From Streptomyces sp. NBC_00539 (GTDB lineage Bacteria; Actinomycetota; Actinomycetes; Streptomycetales; Streptomycetaceae), in contig NZ_CP107811.1 in assembly GCF_036346105.1 (NCBI RefSeq), positions 3,168,501 to 3,232,500 on the forward strand: DNA of 64,000 bases, written 5' to 3'. Made by a program: the position numbers and the translations under genes. Positions 21,665 to 29,624 of the stretch are shown one piece after another (position 1 is the stretch's first letter; each line of letters opens with the position of its first letter). The notes under the pieces were generated by a model that saw only the letters and a list, made by a program, of their open reading frames with translations, had not been told where the DNA came from and ran no database searches.

Positions 21665-24160
21665 CTAAGCCGCGAAGCGGCGGTCGACCCAGCGGAACGT
21701 GAACTCGATCAGCACGGCGGCGGCCGCGGCGACCGCGACCGCCGTCCACGGCAAGGCCGCGCCCACCAGCCTCAGCTGGAAGAAGTCCTGGAGCCACGGC
21801 ACGACCAGCACGAGGAGGAACGCCCCGCCCATCGCCGCGACCAGGGCGATCCGCCACCACGTGTACGGGCGGGCGATGATCGCCAGCACCCACATCGAGG
21901 CCAGGAACAGGGTCAGCGTCGCGGCGCTGGTCTCGGCCTCGAGGCTGTCCGCACCGGTGTAGTGGTGGCGGGCGAGCAGGTAGGTCACGAAGGTGGCGAC
22001 CGCCGCGATCACCCCGCCCGGGATCGCGTACCGCATCACCCGTTTCACGAAGTGCGGTCTCGCCCGCTCCTTGTTGGGGGCGAGCGCGAGGAAGAACGCG
22101 GGGACGCCGATGGTGAGCGTCGACAGCAGCGTCAGGTGGCGCGGCAGGAACGGGTACTCCACCTGCCAGCAGACCACGAGGACGGCCAGCAGCACCGAGT
22201 AGACGGTCTTCACGAGGAAGAGGGTCGCCACCCGGGTGATGTTGCCGATCACCCGGCGGCCCTCGGCGACCACCGAGGGCAAGGTGGCGAAGCTGTTGTT
22301 CAGCAGCACGATCTGCGCGACCGCGCGGGTGGCCTCCGAACCGGAGCCCATGCTCACCCCGATGTCGGCGTCCTTGAGGGCGAGGACGTCGTTGACCCCG
22401 TCGCCCGTCATCGCGACGGTGTGCCCCTTGGACTGGAGCGCGGCGACCATGTCCCGCTTCTGCCGCGGGGAGACCCGGCCGAAGACCGCGTGGCCGTCCA
22501 GGACCTCGGCCATGTCGGCCCTCTCCTCGGGCAGTTCGCGCGCGTCGACCGTGTTCTGGGCGCCGGGCAGCCCGAGTTTGCCGGCCACCGCGCCGACGGA
22601 GACGGCGTTGTCACCGGAGATGACCTTGGCCTTGACCTCCTGGTCCTCGAAGTAGCGCAGCGTGTCGGCGGCGTCGGGCCGCAGCCGCTGCTCCAGGACG
22701 ACGAGGGCGGTGGGCCGGGCCCCGTCGGCGACGGCCGGGTCGTCCAGCTCCCGGGCCGAGCGGGCCAGGAGGAGGACCCGTAGGCCCCGCTCGTTGAGGG
22801 CGCCGATCTCCTCCAGCGCCGGGTCCGCGGCGGGCAGCAGCACGTCCGGGGCGCCGAGCAGCCAGGTGGTGTTCTCCCCGTCGCCCTCGCTGAAACTGGC
22901 GCCGCTGTACTTGCGGGCGGAGGAGAACGGCAGCGACTCGGTGCAGCGCCACTCCGCTGTGTCGGGGTAGGCGTCGATGATCGCCTGGAGGCTGGCGTTG
23001 GGGCGCGGGTCGGACTCGCCGAGCGCGCCGAGCACCTTCTCCACGTACGCGCCGTCCTCGCCGCCGAGCGGGCGCAGCTCGGTGACGTCCATACCGCCTT
23101 CGGTGAGGGTGCCGGTCTTGTCCAGGCAGACGACGTCGACGCGGGCGAGGCCCTCGATGGCGGGCAGTTCCTGGACGAGGCACTGCTTGCGGCCCAGCCG
23201 GATGACGCCTACGGCGAAGGCGACCGAGGTCAGCAGGACGAGCCCTTCCGGGATCATCGGCACGATGCCGCCGACGGTCCGGGCGATGGAGTCCTTGAGG
23301 TCGGACTTCTTGACGACGAGCTGGCTGATGATGAGGCCGATCGAGGTCGGGACCATCATCCAGGTGACGTACTTGAGGATGGTGGAGATGCCGGTGCGCA
23401 GCTCGGAGTGGACGAGCGTGAAACGGGACGCCTCTTCGGCGAGCTGGGCGGCGTAGGCCTCGCGGCCGACTTTGGTGGCCGTGAACGCGCCTCCGCCGGC
23501 GACCACGAAGGACCCCGACATCATGCGGTCGCCGGGCTTCTTGAGCACCGGGTCGGCCTCGCCGGTCAGCAGGGACTCGTCGATCTCCAGGCCTTCGGCC
23601 TCGCCGAGGACCCCGTCGACGACGACCTTGTCGCCGGGTCCGAGTTCGATGACGTCGCCGAGGACGATCTCCGAGGTGGAGATCTCGGCGGTCCGGCCGT
23701 CGCGGCGGACGCCGGGTTTGGCCTCGCCGATGACCGCGAGCCCGTCGAGGGTCTTCTTGGCGCGCATTTCCTGGACGATGCCGATGCCGGTGTTCGCGAT
23801 GATCACGAAGCCGAAGAGGCCGTCCTGGATCGGCGCGACGAAGAGCATGATCAGCCACAGCACGCCGATGATGGCGTTGAAGCGGGTGAAGACGTTCGCC
23901 CGGACGATCTCGGACGTGGAGCGCGAGGAGCGCACGGGTACGTCGTTGACGTCGCCGCGGGCCACGCGTTCGGCGACCTCCGCAGTGCTGAGGCCGCCCC
24001 GCTTGAACCGGGGCGCCGGTGGGCGCACGGGGTGGACCGGGTCCAGCTCGGCCCCCGCGTCGATGGCGGTGCCGTAGGCCGCCGCTCCACCGCCGCCCGT
24101 ACCGCCGCCGCTGCCGCCCGGCTCCGGTCCGTTCGTGTCGGTCTTCGCCCGCTGCGTCAT
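21665..24160 (-). CDS. Cation-translocating P-type ATPase (CtpE-like)
   Basis: This 831-residue membrane pump couples ATP hydrolysis to cation transport. It shows LLTGEADPV (actuator TGE loop), the phosphorylation motif DKTGTLTEGG, MTGDGVNDVLALKDADIG (hinge) and the fourth-helix motif GGIVPMIPEGLVLL. A C-terminal bundle of about six helices follows. The PEGL helix and short N-terminus without heavy-metal domains resemble mycobacterial CtpE, which has been linked to calcium uptake, rather than copper or zinc pumps. The ATG at 24160 begins a Gly/Pro-rich cytoplasmic tail of about 60 residues. The ion is inferred only by family resemblance. Confidence 0.92.
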   Translation of the reverse strand: MTQRAKTDTNGPEPGGSGGGTGGGGAAAYGTAIDAGAELDPVHPVRPPAPRFKRGGLSTAEVAERVARGDVNDVPVRSSRSTSEIVRANVFTRFNAIIGVLWLIMLFVAPIQDGLFGFVIIANTGIGIVQEMRAKKTLDGLAVIGEAKPGVRRDGRTAEISTSEIVLGDVIELGPGDKVVVDGVLGEAEGLEIDESLLTGEADPVLKKPGDRMMSGSFVVAGGGAFTATKVGREAYAAQLAEEASRFTLVHSELRTGISTILKYVTWMMVPTSIGLIISQLVVKKSDLKDSIARTVGGIVPMIPEGLVLLTSVAFAVGVIRLGRKQCLVQELPAIEGLARVDVVCLDKTGTLTEGGMDVTELRPLGGEDGAYVEKVLGALGESDPRPNASLQAIIDAYPDTAEWRCTESLPFSSARKYSGASFSEGDGENTTWLLGAPDVLLPAADPALEEIGALNERGLRVLLLARSARELDDPAVADGARPTALVVLEQRLRPDAADTLRYFEDQEVKAKVISGDNAVSVGAVAGKLGLPGAQNTVDARELPEERADMAEVLDGHAVFGRVSPRQKRDMVAALQSKGHTVAMTGDGVNDVLALKDADIGVSMGSGSEATRAVAQIVLLNNSFATLPSVVAEGRRVIGNITRVATLFLVKTVYSVLLAVLVVCWQVEYPFLPRHLTLLSTLTIGVPAFFLALAPNKERARPHFVKRVMRYAIPGGVIAAVATFVTYLLARHHYTGADSLEAETSAATLTLFLASMWVLAIIARPYTWWRIALVAAMGGAFLLVLVVPWLQDFFQLRLVGAALPWTAVAVAAAAAVLIEFTFRWVDRRFAA

Positions 24161-24285
24161 GCTTTCGACGGTAAAGGGCGTTCGAACGCTCCACCCGCCG
24201 AGCGGACGGAAGATCCGACTTCGGGATGACCCGAACAGTCCCCTGGTAGGGGCCGGCGGGCGGCAGGCGGGCCCGGCGGCTCCCG

Positions 24286-24576
24286 TCAGGCCTCGGGGTG
24301 GGGCTCCCCGGCTTCCGCGGCCCGTGCCGCCTGGTCCCTGTGCCGGCTGATGGCCGCCTCGCGGCCGCGGGCGTACCAGATGCCGAACAGGCCGAGGGCC
24401 GCGCCGGCCGCCGGGGTCCAGACCCACCACAGCATGCCCCGGTCCGCGAACCACCCGTAGAAGGGGAGCTGAACGAGGAAGAGGACGAACCAGATGATCG
24501 TGCCACCGACGACGGTCGCGACGACGGGGCCCTCCAGGGGCTCGGGGGCCTCGTGCTGTGCGGTCCATTTCGCCAT
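24286..24576 (-). CDS. DUF2530 small membrane protein
   Basis: This 96-residue protein has two predicted transmembrane helices (about 20-40 and 48-66) and charged ends. It matches the actinobacterial DUF2530 family, which begins KWTAQHEAPEPLEGP and contains LPFYGWFAD. The function is unknown. The ATG at 24576 sits 6 nt after TAGACT (24583-24588) without a ribosome binding site, so it is probably leaderless. It is divergent from the NCS2 permease and lies 125 bp upstream of the P-type ATPase gene on the same strand. Confidence 0.85.
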   Translation of the reverse strand: MAKWTAQHEAPEPLEGPVVATVVGGTIIWFVLFLVQLPFYGWFADRGMLWWVWTPAAGAALGLFGIWYARGREAAISRHRDQAARAAEAGEPHPEA

Positions 24577-24730
24577 GCGGCCAGTCTAGGCGGGCGGGTG
24601 ACGGCGGCCGCAGAGAGGCCGCCTGCGGCCGTCCGGGGCGGACCGCACCACGCCCGCGTGTGTCTACGCGCGGAGATGGACGGGGGTTCCCTCATCTGTT
24701 CATACTGAAACGGTTTGCCTGCGACCGGTT

Positions 24731-24746
24731 TTATTCGTATGAATAA
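24731..24746. promoter_or_regulatory. AT-rich inverted repeat at the NCS2 permease promoter
   Basis: TTATTC, GTAT and GAATAA form a perfect 6-bp-arm dyad ending 23 bp before the permease start. It lies in a strikingly AT-rich stretch for this genome that probably contains the -10 region. The position suits repression by a purine- or guanine-nucleotide-responsive factor, but no regulator is encoded nearby. Confidence 0.45.
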
Positions 24747-24769
24747 CCAAATGACCCTTTGAGGACCGC

Positions 24770-26197
24770 ATGAGCACCTCGGCACCCGCCGCGGCCCCCA
24801 CCAACGCCACGGACCGCTTCTTCAAGATCTCCGAGCGCGGTTCGACCATGGCCCGCGAGGTCCGCGGCGGTTTCGCGACCTTCTTCGCGATGGCCTACAT
24901 CATCGTGCTGAACCCGATCATCCTCAGCAGCGCGAAGGACATGTACGGCCACCAGCTCGACGGCGGCCAGCTGGTCACCGCCACCGTCCTGACGGCCGCG
25001 TTCTCCACCCTCCTCATGGGCGTCATCGGCAACGTCCCGATCGCGCTCGCGGCCGGCCTCGGCGTCAACACCGTCGTCGCCCTCCAGCTCGCCCCCCGGA
25101 TGAGCTGGCCCGACGCCATGGGCATGGTCGTCCTGGCCGGCTTCGTGGTGATGCTGCTGGTCGCCACCGGCCTGCGCGAGCGGGTCATGAACGCCGTCCC
25201 GCTGGGCCTGCGCAAGGGCATCGCGATCGGCATCGGCCTGTTCATCATGCTGATCGGCCTCGTCGACTCGGGCTTCGTCTCGCGCATCCCCGACCTCGCG
25301 CACACCACGGTGCCCCTCCAGCTCGGCGCCGGGGGCCACCTGCACGGCTGGCCCGTGCTGATCTTCGCGCTCGGGGTGCTGCTCACCCTGACCCTGCTGA
25401 TCCGCAAGACGCCCGGCGCCATCCTGATCTCCATCGTGGCCATGACCGTGCTCGCGGTCGTCGTCCAGCTGGTCACCGACCTCCCGGCCTCGGCCTGGGG
25501 CCTGACCGTGCCGCAGTGGCCGGGCAACCCCGTGGCCGCACCCGACTTCGGGCTCGTCGGCCAGGTCAGCCTGTTCGGCGGCTTCGGCAAGGTCGGCTTC
25601 CTCACCGGCACCCTGTTCGTCTTCACCGTGCTGCTGTCCTGCTTCTTCGACGCGATGGGCACGATCCTCGGCGTCGGCGACGAGGCCAAGCTGACGAAGC
25701 CGGACGGCACCTTCCCCGGGATCAACCGGGTCCTGCTCGTCGACGGTCTGGCCGTCGCCTCGGGCGGCGCCACGTCGTCCTCGGCCACCACCTGCTTCGT
25801 GGAGTCCACGGCCGGCGTCGGCGAGGGAGCGCGCACGGGCATGGCCAACGTGGTGACCGGCGCCCTGTTCGCCGTCTCCCTCTTCCTCACCCCGCTGGCG
25901 ACGATGGTCCCCTCCCAGGCGGCGACGCCCGCCCTGGTGGCGGTGGGCTTCCTGATCCTGGCCGGCTCCGTCAGGGACATCGACTGGAGCGACTTCACCA
26001 TCGCCGTCCCCGCCTTCCTGGCGATGGTGATGATGCCCTTCACCTACTCGATCACCAACGGCATCGGCATCGGCTTCATCAGCTTCTGCACCCTGCGCCT
26101 GACGACCGGCCGGGCCCGCGGCGTCCCGGTTGCCATGTGGGTGGTGGCCGCCGTGTTCGTCTTCTACTACGCGATGCCGGCCCTCGGCCTGACGTAG
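24770..26197 (+). CDS. NCS2 family nucleobase permease (PbuG/AzgA-type)
   Basis: This 475-residue inner-membrane transporter takes up purine bases with protons. It has the AzgA-subgroup features: GFATFFAMAYIIVLNP near residue 32, then GNVPIALAAGLGVN near 80, and a hydrophobic pattern of about 12-14 helices. The later helices contain SATTCFVESTAGVGEGARTG (about 338-357), diagnostic for the hypoxanthine/guanine/adenine branch. The ATG at 24770 follows TTTGAGGACC. An AT-rich dyad (24731-24746) lies in the promoter. It converges with the ribbon-helix-helix gene with only 9 bp between stops. Confidence 0.93.
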   Translation: MSTSAPAAAPTNATDRFFKISERGSTMAREVRGGFATFFAMAYIIVLNPIILSSAKDMYGHQLDGGQLVTATVLTAAFSTLLMGVIGNVPIALAAGLGVNTVVALQLAPRMSWPDAMGMVVLAGFVVMLLVATGLRERVMNAVPLGLRKGIAIGIGLFIMLIGLVDSGFVSRIPDLAHTTVPLQLGAGGHLHGWPVLIFALGVLLTLTLLIRKTPGAILISIVAMTVLAVVVQLVTDLPASAWGLTVPQWPGNPVAAPDFGLVGQVSLFGGFGKVGFLTGTLFVFTVLLSCFFDAMGTILGVGDEAKLTKPDGTFPGINRVLLVDGLAVASGGATSSSATTCFVESTAGVGEGARTGMANVVTGALFAVSLFLTPLATMVPSQAATPALVAVGFLILAGSVRDIDWSDFTIAVPAFLAMVMMPFTYSITNGIGIGFISFCTLRLTTGRARGVPVAMWVVAAVFVFYYAMPALGLT

Positions 26198-26206
26198 GCA
26201 CCGGGC

Positions 26207-26389
26207 TCAGGTGAGCCCGTAGAACTTCTCCGTCTCGTCGACGGCCGCCTTGAAGCGCTCGTCGAAGTCATCGCGAATGAGCGTCCGGACGACATAGTCC
26301 TGGACGCTCATTCCGCGTTTGGCGGCGTGATCGCGGAGGCGGTCGAGCAGCTCCCCGTCTATGCGCATGCTCAGCACATGAGTCCCCAT
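26207..26389 (-). CDS. Ribbon-helix-helix (CopG/Arc-type) protein
   Basis: This 60-residue protein has a predicted N-terminal beta strand (VLSMRIDGELLD) followed by two helices (LRDHAAKRGMSVQDYVVRTLIRD, written here as one helix pair), the classic RHH DNA-binding layout. Such proteins are often antitoxins, but no toxin gene is adjacent. The start at 26389 has weak upstream signals (a GACTCT hexamer 7 nt before the ATG). The gene is flanked upstream by a 22-bp tandem repeat. It may be a solitary regulator. Confidence 0.75.
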   Translation of the reverse strand: MGTHVLSMRIDGELLDRLRDHAAKRGMSVQDYVVRTLIRDDFDERFKAAVDETEKFYGLT

Positions 26390-26470
26390 GCCGCAAAGAG
26401 TCGGGGCACCGCCCGGGGACGCGTGTCACTTTCCGCACGCAGCTCACCCGGACGAGTGACGGAGCCCGTG

Positions 26471-26550
26471 CGGTGTCCGGTGGTGTGACGCGCGGCGCCC
26501 GGCGGTGTGACGCGTGGTGTCCGGTGGTGTGACGCGCGACGCCCGGAAAC
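26471..26550. repeat. 22-bp tandem repeat, about 3.6 copies
   Basis: Three full copies (26471-26492, 26493-26514, 26515-26536) and a partial fourth follow CGGTGTCCGGTGGTGTGACG with a few changes. They end immediately upstream of the MarR promoter. The GTGTGACGCG core recurs every 22 bp, about two helical turns, so protein binding on one face is possible. Confidence 0.75.
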
Positions 26551-26554
26551 CGGT

Positions 26555-26590
26555 GTTCTTTAGCGAGAGTAATGAGTTATTCTAAAGAAC
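26555..26590. promoter_or_regulatory. MarR operator overlapping a leaderless promoter
   Basis: Nine-bp perfect arms GTTCTTTAG (26555-26563) and CTAAAGAAC (26582-26590) are separated by 18 bp. The left arm covers the -35 position, and the right arm overlaps the -10-like TATTCT (26578-26583) and abuts the MarR ATG at 26591. Autorepression by MarR through this site is likely. No ribosome binding site exists. Confidence 0.75.
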
Positions 26591-27028
26591 ATGCACGACC
26601 TTTCCCATGGCGACGACGCCGCCGCCGTGAACGACCTCCGCTCCGCCGTCATGCGGCTGGGCCGCCGGCTCAAGCACCAGCGCGTCGACGAGTCACTGAG
26701 CCCGACCGAGATGTCGGTGCTCGGCACGCTCGCCCGCTGCGGCCAGGCCACCCCCGGCGAGCTGGCGCGGCGCGAGCACGTGCAGCCGCCGTCGATGACG
26801 CGCATCGTCGCGCTGCTGGAGGCCAAGGGACTGGTACGGCTGGAGCCGCACCCCGACGACCGCCGCCAGAAGGTGGTCAGCCAGACGGAGGAAGCCGAAG
26901 CGATGCTCGAAGAGAGCCGTCGCAAGCGCAACGCCTTCCTGGCCGGGCTCGCGGCCGAGCTCACCGAGGACGAATGGGCCAAGCTGCGTGCCGCGGCGCC
27001 CGTCCTGGAGAAGCTCGCGCACTTGTAA
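26591..27028 (+). CDS. MarR family transcriptional regulator
   Basis: This 145-residue regulator has a winged helix at about residues 40-105 (TEMSVLGTLARCG, then GELARREHVQPPSMTRIVALLEAK, then wing HPDDRRQKVV). It is flanked by dimerisation helices. It heads a two-gene unit with a major-facilitator exporter 27 bp downstream, a pairing in which MarR usually represses the pump until a drug or metabolite binds. Streptomyces coelicolor SCO4122-SCO4121 is a studied pair of this type. Its start lies directly against the operator's right arm, and TATTCT ends 7 nt before the ATG, so the mRNA is probably leaderless. Confidence 0.93.
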   Translation: MHDLSHGDDAAAVNDLRSAVMRLGRRLKHQRVDESLSPTEMSVLGTLARCGQATPGELARREHVQPPSMTRIVALLEAKGLVRLEPHPDDRRQKVVSQTEEAEAMLEESRRKRNAFLAGLAAELTEDEWAKLRAAAPVLEKLAHL

Positions 27029-27055
27029 CCGTCCGACGCCAGGAGGCGAACGCTT

Positions 27056-28390
27056 TTGAGTACGGGAACCGGAGCAGACTCCGCACCCGGCCACACATCC
27101 ACCACTACGCGACCCGCGAGCCGGAACTCCATGTTCAGCTCGCTGAGGATCCGGAACTACCGGCTCTTCGCCACGGGACAGGTCGTCTCCAACACCGGTA
27201 CCTGGATGCAGCGCATCGCCCAGGACTGGCTGGTCCTGTCCCTCACCGGCTCGGCCTCCGCGGTGGGCATCACCATCGCGCTGCAGTTCCTGCCGATGCT
27301 GGTGTTCGGCCTCTACGGAGGCGTACTCGCCGACCGGCTGCCGAAGCGGCCGCTGCTGCTGGCCACCCAGGGCGCCATGGGCCTGACGGGCGTCGCGCTC
27401 GCCGCGCTCACCCTCGCCGGACACGTGCAGGTCTGGCACGTGTACCTCGCCGCCTTCGCGCTCGGCCTGGTCACGGTCCTGGACAACCCGGCGCGCCAGA
27501 CGTTCGTCCCGGAGATGGTCGGCAAGGACCAGCTCGCGAACGCGGTCAGCCTGAACTCCGCCAACTTCCAGTCCGCGCGGCTGGTCGGCCCGGCGATCGC
27601 CGGTGTGCTGATCACCGCCGTCGGCTCCGGCTGGGCCTTCCTGCTGAACGGACTGTCCTTCGCCGCGCCGATCGCCGCGCTGCTGATGATGCGGACGCGT
27701 GAACTCCACCCGGTGGAGCGGCAGCCGCGGGGGAAGGGGCAGCTGCGGGAGGGCCTGCGGTACGTCGCCGGGCGGCCCGAGCTGGTCTGGCCGATCGTGC
27801 TGGTCGGGTTCATCGGGACGTTCGGGTTCAACTTCCCGATCTGGCTGTCGGCGTTCGTGGGCAACGTCTTCCACGGGGACGCCGGAACCTACGGCCTGTT
27901 CAACACCCTCATCGCGGCGGGTTCCCTGGCGGGCGCCCTGCTGGCGGCCCGGCGCGGCCACTCGCGGCTGCGGGTGCTGGTCGCGGCGGCCGTGCTGTTC
28001 GGCGGGCTGCTGGTCGTGACGGCCTTCGCCCCGGCGTACTGGCTGTTCGCGGCGCTGCTGGTGCCGATCGGGATGTTCGGCCTGACGGTCAACGTCACCG
28101 CGAATTCGAGCGTGCAGATGGCGACCGACCCGGAGATGCGGGGCCGGGTGATGGCCCTGTTCATGATGGTCTTCACGGGCGGCACCCCGCTCGGGGCCCC
28201 GCTGGTGGGCTGGATCACCGACACGTACGGCGCCCGCATCGGCATGGCGGCGGGCGGCGCGGTCTCCCTGACCGCCGCGCTCGCCATCGCCGTGGTCCTC
28301 TCGCGCGTCGGCAACCTCCGCGTCAGCCTCTCCCGCCACGGCGTGACCTTCGTCCCGACGGCGGGCCGCCAGCTGGTCAAGGCGGCGTGA
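27056..28390 (+). CDS. MFS transporter, MarR-linked efflux pump
   Basis: This 444-residue major facilitator has about twelve membrane helices. The loop-2/3 motif is GGVLADRLPKRPLLL (about 89-103), and an early helix carries NTGTWMQRIAQDWLVL, typical of the enterobactin-exporter-like MFS_3 group. The frame opens with a TTG at 27056, supported by AGGAGG 9 nt upstream. A start further in, at the ATG for MFSSLRIRNYRLFATGQ, would remove a 25-residue Ser/Thr-rich tail. It is co-transcribed with the MarR gene and probably exports toxic compounds. The substrate is unknown. Confidence 0.92.
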   Translation: MSTGTGADSAPGHTSTTTRPASRNSMFSSLRIRNYRLFATGQVVSNTGTWMQRIAQDWLVLSLTGSASAVGITIALQFLPMLVFGLYGGVLADRLPKRPLLLATQGAMGLTGVALAALTLAGHVQVWHVYLAAFALGLVTVLDNPARQTFVPEMVGKDQLANAVSLNSANFQSARLVGPAIAGVLITAVGSGWAFLLNGLSFAAPIAALLMMRTRELHPVERQPRGKGQLREGLRYVAGRPELVWPIVLVGFIGTFGFNFPIWLSAFVGNVFHGDAGTYGLFNTLIAAGSLAGALLAARRGHSRLRVLVAAAVLFGGLLVVTAFAPAYWLFAALLVPIGMFGLTVNVTANSSVQMATDPEMRGRVMALFMMVFTGGTPLGAPLVGWITDTYGARIGMAAGGAVSLTAALAIAVVLSRVGNLRVSLSRHGVTFVPTAGRQLVKAA

Positions 28391-28470
28391 CCCTGCGGGG
28401 GGGCCGGGGGGTCCGGGGGCGGGGGTCCGAGGGCCGGGGTACCTCCCGGCGTGGGACGCCGGTCGGCAAC

Positions 28471-28557
28471 TTCCGGCCTCGCCGGCGATTGAGGCGCGGG
28501 GTCTGGGGCGGAGTCTGGGGCGGAGCCCCAGAAAGCCCCGAGCGGAGCGAGGGGGCC
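28471..28557. repeat. Streptomyces-type dispersed intergenic repeat, copy A
   Basis: The core GCCGGCGATTGAGGCGCGGG is followed by two GTCTGGGGCGGAG blocks and a GGGGC/GCCCC hairpin. It resembles the copy at 39245-39315 and a decayed form near 35096-35180. This GC-rich element is familiar from many Streptomyces intergenic regions. It lies in the 440-bp gap 28391-28830, where no gene is supported. The rest of the gap is low-complexity G/C sequence. Confidence 0.7.
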
Positions 28558-28830
28558 CACCCACCCGCGCGCCGGATCGCCCGTCAGGGGCTGCGCACGG
28601 CCTGCCGGCGACCGCTACGCGGCTGACGTGCTCCGGCGCCGGACAGGACGCCGTTACCGGCCCGGTGAGGCGCCGACCCGCGCATCCAGCCTCGTGGGGG
28701 CGCCTCCCCGCGGCAGCCGGGGGAGTCCGGGGGCCGCGGGTGGGGGCGGAGCCGCCCCGGGGCGGCGCGCAGCGCAGTGGCGGCGCGGGTGAAGACCCGG
28801 GCGTCGCCCCGCAGGGCTAAGGTCACCCCC

Positions 28831-29391
28831 ATGAGGCTGTTCGCCGCCGTTATGCCCCCGGCCGCCGCCGTCGCGGAACTCCGCGAGGCCGTCCGGGCCC
28901 TCACCCGGGACCCCGCGCTCCGGTGGACCGCGGAAGCGTCCTGGCACTTCACGCTCGCCTTCATGGGCGAGGTACGGGCCGAGCTGCTCCCCGAGCTGCA
29001 CGCCCGCCTCGCCCGGGCAGCAGCCCGCACGGAGGCGTTCCCCCTGCGCATCCACGGCTGCGGCCATTTCGGCGACACCGCCCTGTGGGCCGGCGCCGCG
29101 GGGGACCTCGACCGGATGCGGCTCCTCGCCGAGCGCGCCGACGCCGCCGCCCGCCGGGCCGGGATCCCGATGGAGCAGCACCGCCGCTACACCCCGCACC
29201 TCACGCTCGCGCGCGGCTCCCGCGGTGCCTCGCTCCGCCCCCACCTCGACGCCCTCGCCCCCTTCGAGGGCACGCCCTGGCAGGTCGACACCCTCAGCCT
29301 GGTGCGCAGCAACCTGCCCACCCACGGGATCCCCGGCGAGCAGCCCCGCTACGAAGTGGTCGGCGCCTGGCCCCTGTCCGCCGCCGCGTAG
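28831..29391 (+). CDS. thpR: RNA 2',3'-cyclic phosphodiesterase ThpR (2H family)
   Basis: This 186-residue protein belongs to the 2H phosphoesterase family once called 2'-5' RNA ligase. Both catalytic HxTx motifs are present: HFTLAF (about 39-44) and HLTLAR (about 124-129). The C-terminal LVRSNLPTHG and YEVVGAWPL are typical of ThpR. It opens 2',3'-cyclic phosphates on RNA ends. The biological substrate in actinobacteria is unclear. The ATG at 28831 lies 7 nt after TAAGGT (28818-28823) and has no ribosome binding site, so a leaderless start was preferred over an upstream in-frame ATG at 28777. Confidence 0.92.
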   Translation: MRLFAAVMPPAAAVAELREAVRALTRDPALRWTAEASWHFTLAFMGEVRAELLPELHARLARAAARTEAFPLRIHGCGHFGDTALWAGAAGDLDRMRLLAERADAAARRAGIPMEQHRRYTPHLTLARGSRGASLRPHLDALAPFEGTPWQVDTLSLVRSNLPTHGIPGEQPRYEVVGAWPLSAAA

Positions 29392-29468
29392 GGGCAGACG
29401 GCGGCGTGTGAGCGGTGTCGCAGCGGCCCCGCACCGGCGGGCGCCGGGTGTCGCGTTAGGCTCGACGG

Positions 29469-29558
29469 GTGGATCCGAAGACCAGAAACCGTGTCATGGC
29501 CGGTGTGCTCGTGCTGATGTTCGTCGTCGTCGCCGTGGCGGCCGCCGTCGGGCAGTAG
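29469..29558 (+). CDS. 29-residue putative membrane peptide
   Basis: The frame from GTG 29469 encodes VDPKTRNRVMAGVLVLMFVV followed by VAVAAAVGQ. This is a short basic head and a single hydrophobic helix. A TAGGCT hexamer (29457-29462) ends 6 nt before the start, giving a leaderless arrangement like several neighbours. Small peptides of similar form are common in Streptomyces, but I cannot name this one. It lies in the gap between thpR and the aldo/keto reductase. It might be translated or might be chance. Confidence 0.5.
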   Translation: MDPKTRNRVMAGVLVLMFVVVAVAAAVGQ

Positions 29559-29589
29559 TCCCGACGCCCCGACGCCCCCGGCGCTCTTG

Positions 29590-29607
29590 CTTCGAGTCGA
29601 CTCCAAG
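29590..29607. promoter_or_regulatory. MerR-like operator in the aldo/keto reductase promoter
   Basis: CTTCGAGTCGACTCCAAG is an 18-bp dyad with one mismatch, centred in a stretch where TTGCTT (29587-29592) and TTGGCT (29611-29616) would be -35 and -10 boxes about 18 bp apart. A long-spacer promoter with a central dyad is typical of MerR-family control. No MerR gene is in the window. Confidence 0.5.
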
Positions 29608-29624
29608 CAGTTGGCTTGGGTCCC

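Noticed and set aside
22042-22055. GTTTCACG-containing stretch as a second parS site
   Set aside because: The right half reads AAGTGC, so the dyad is broken; it is ordinary coding sequence of the P-type ATPase.
26471-26550. Possible CRISPR array
   Set aside because: The 22-bp units are contiguous with no unique spacers and there are no cas genes.
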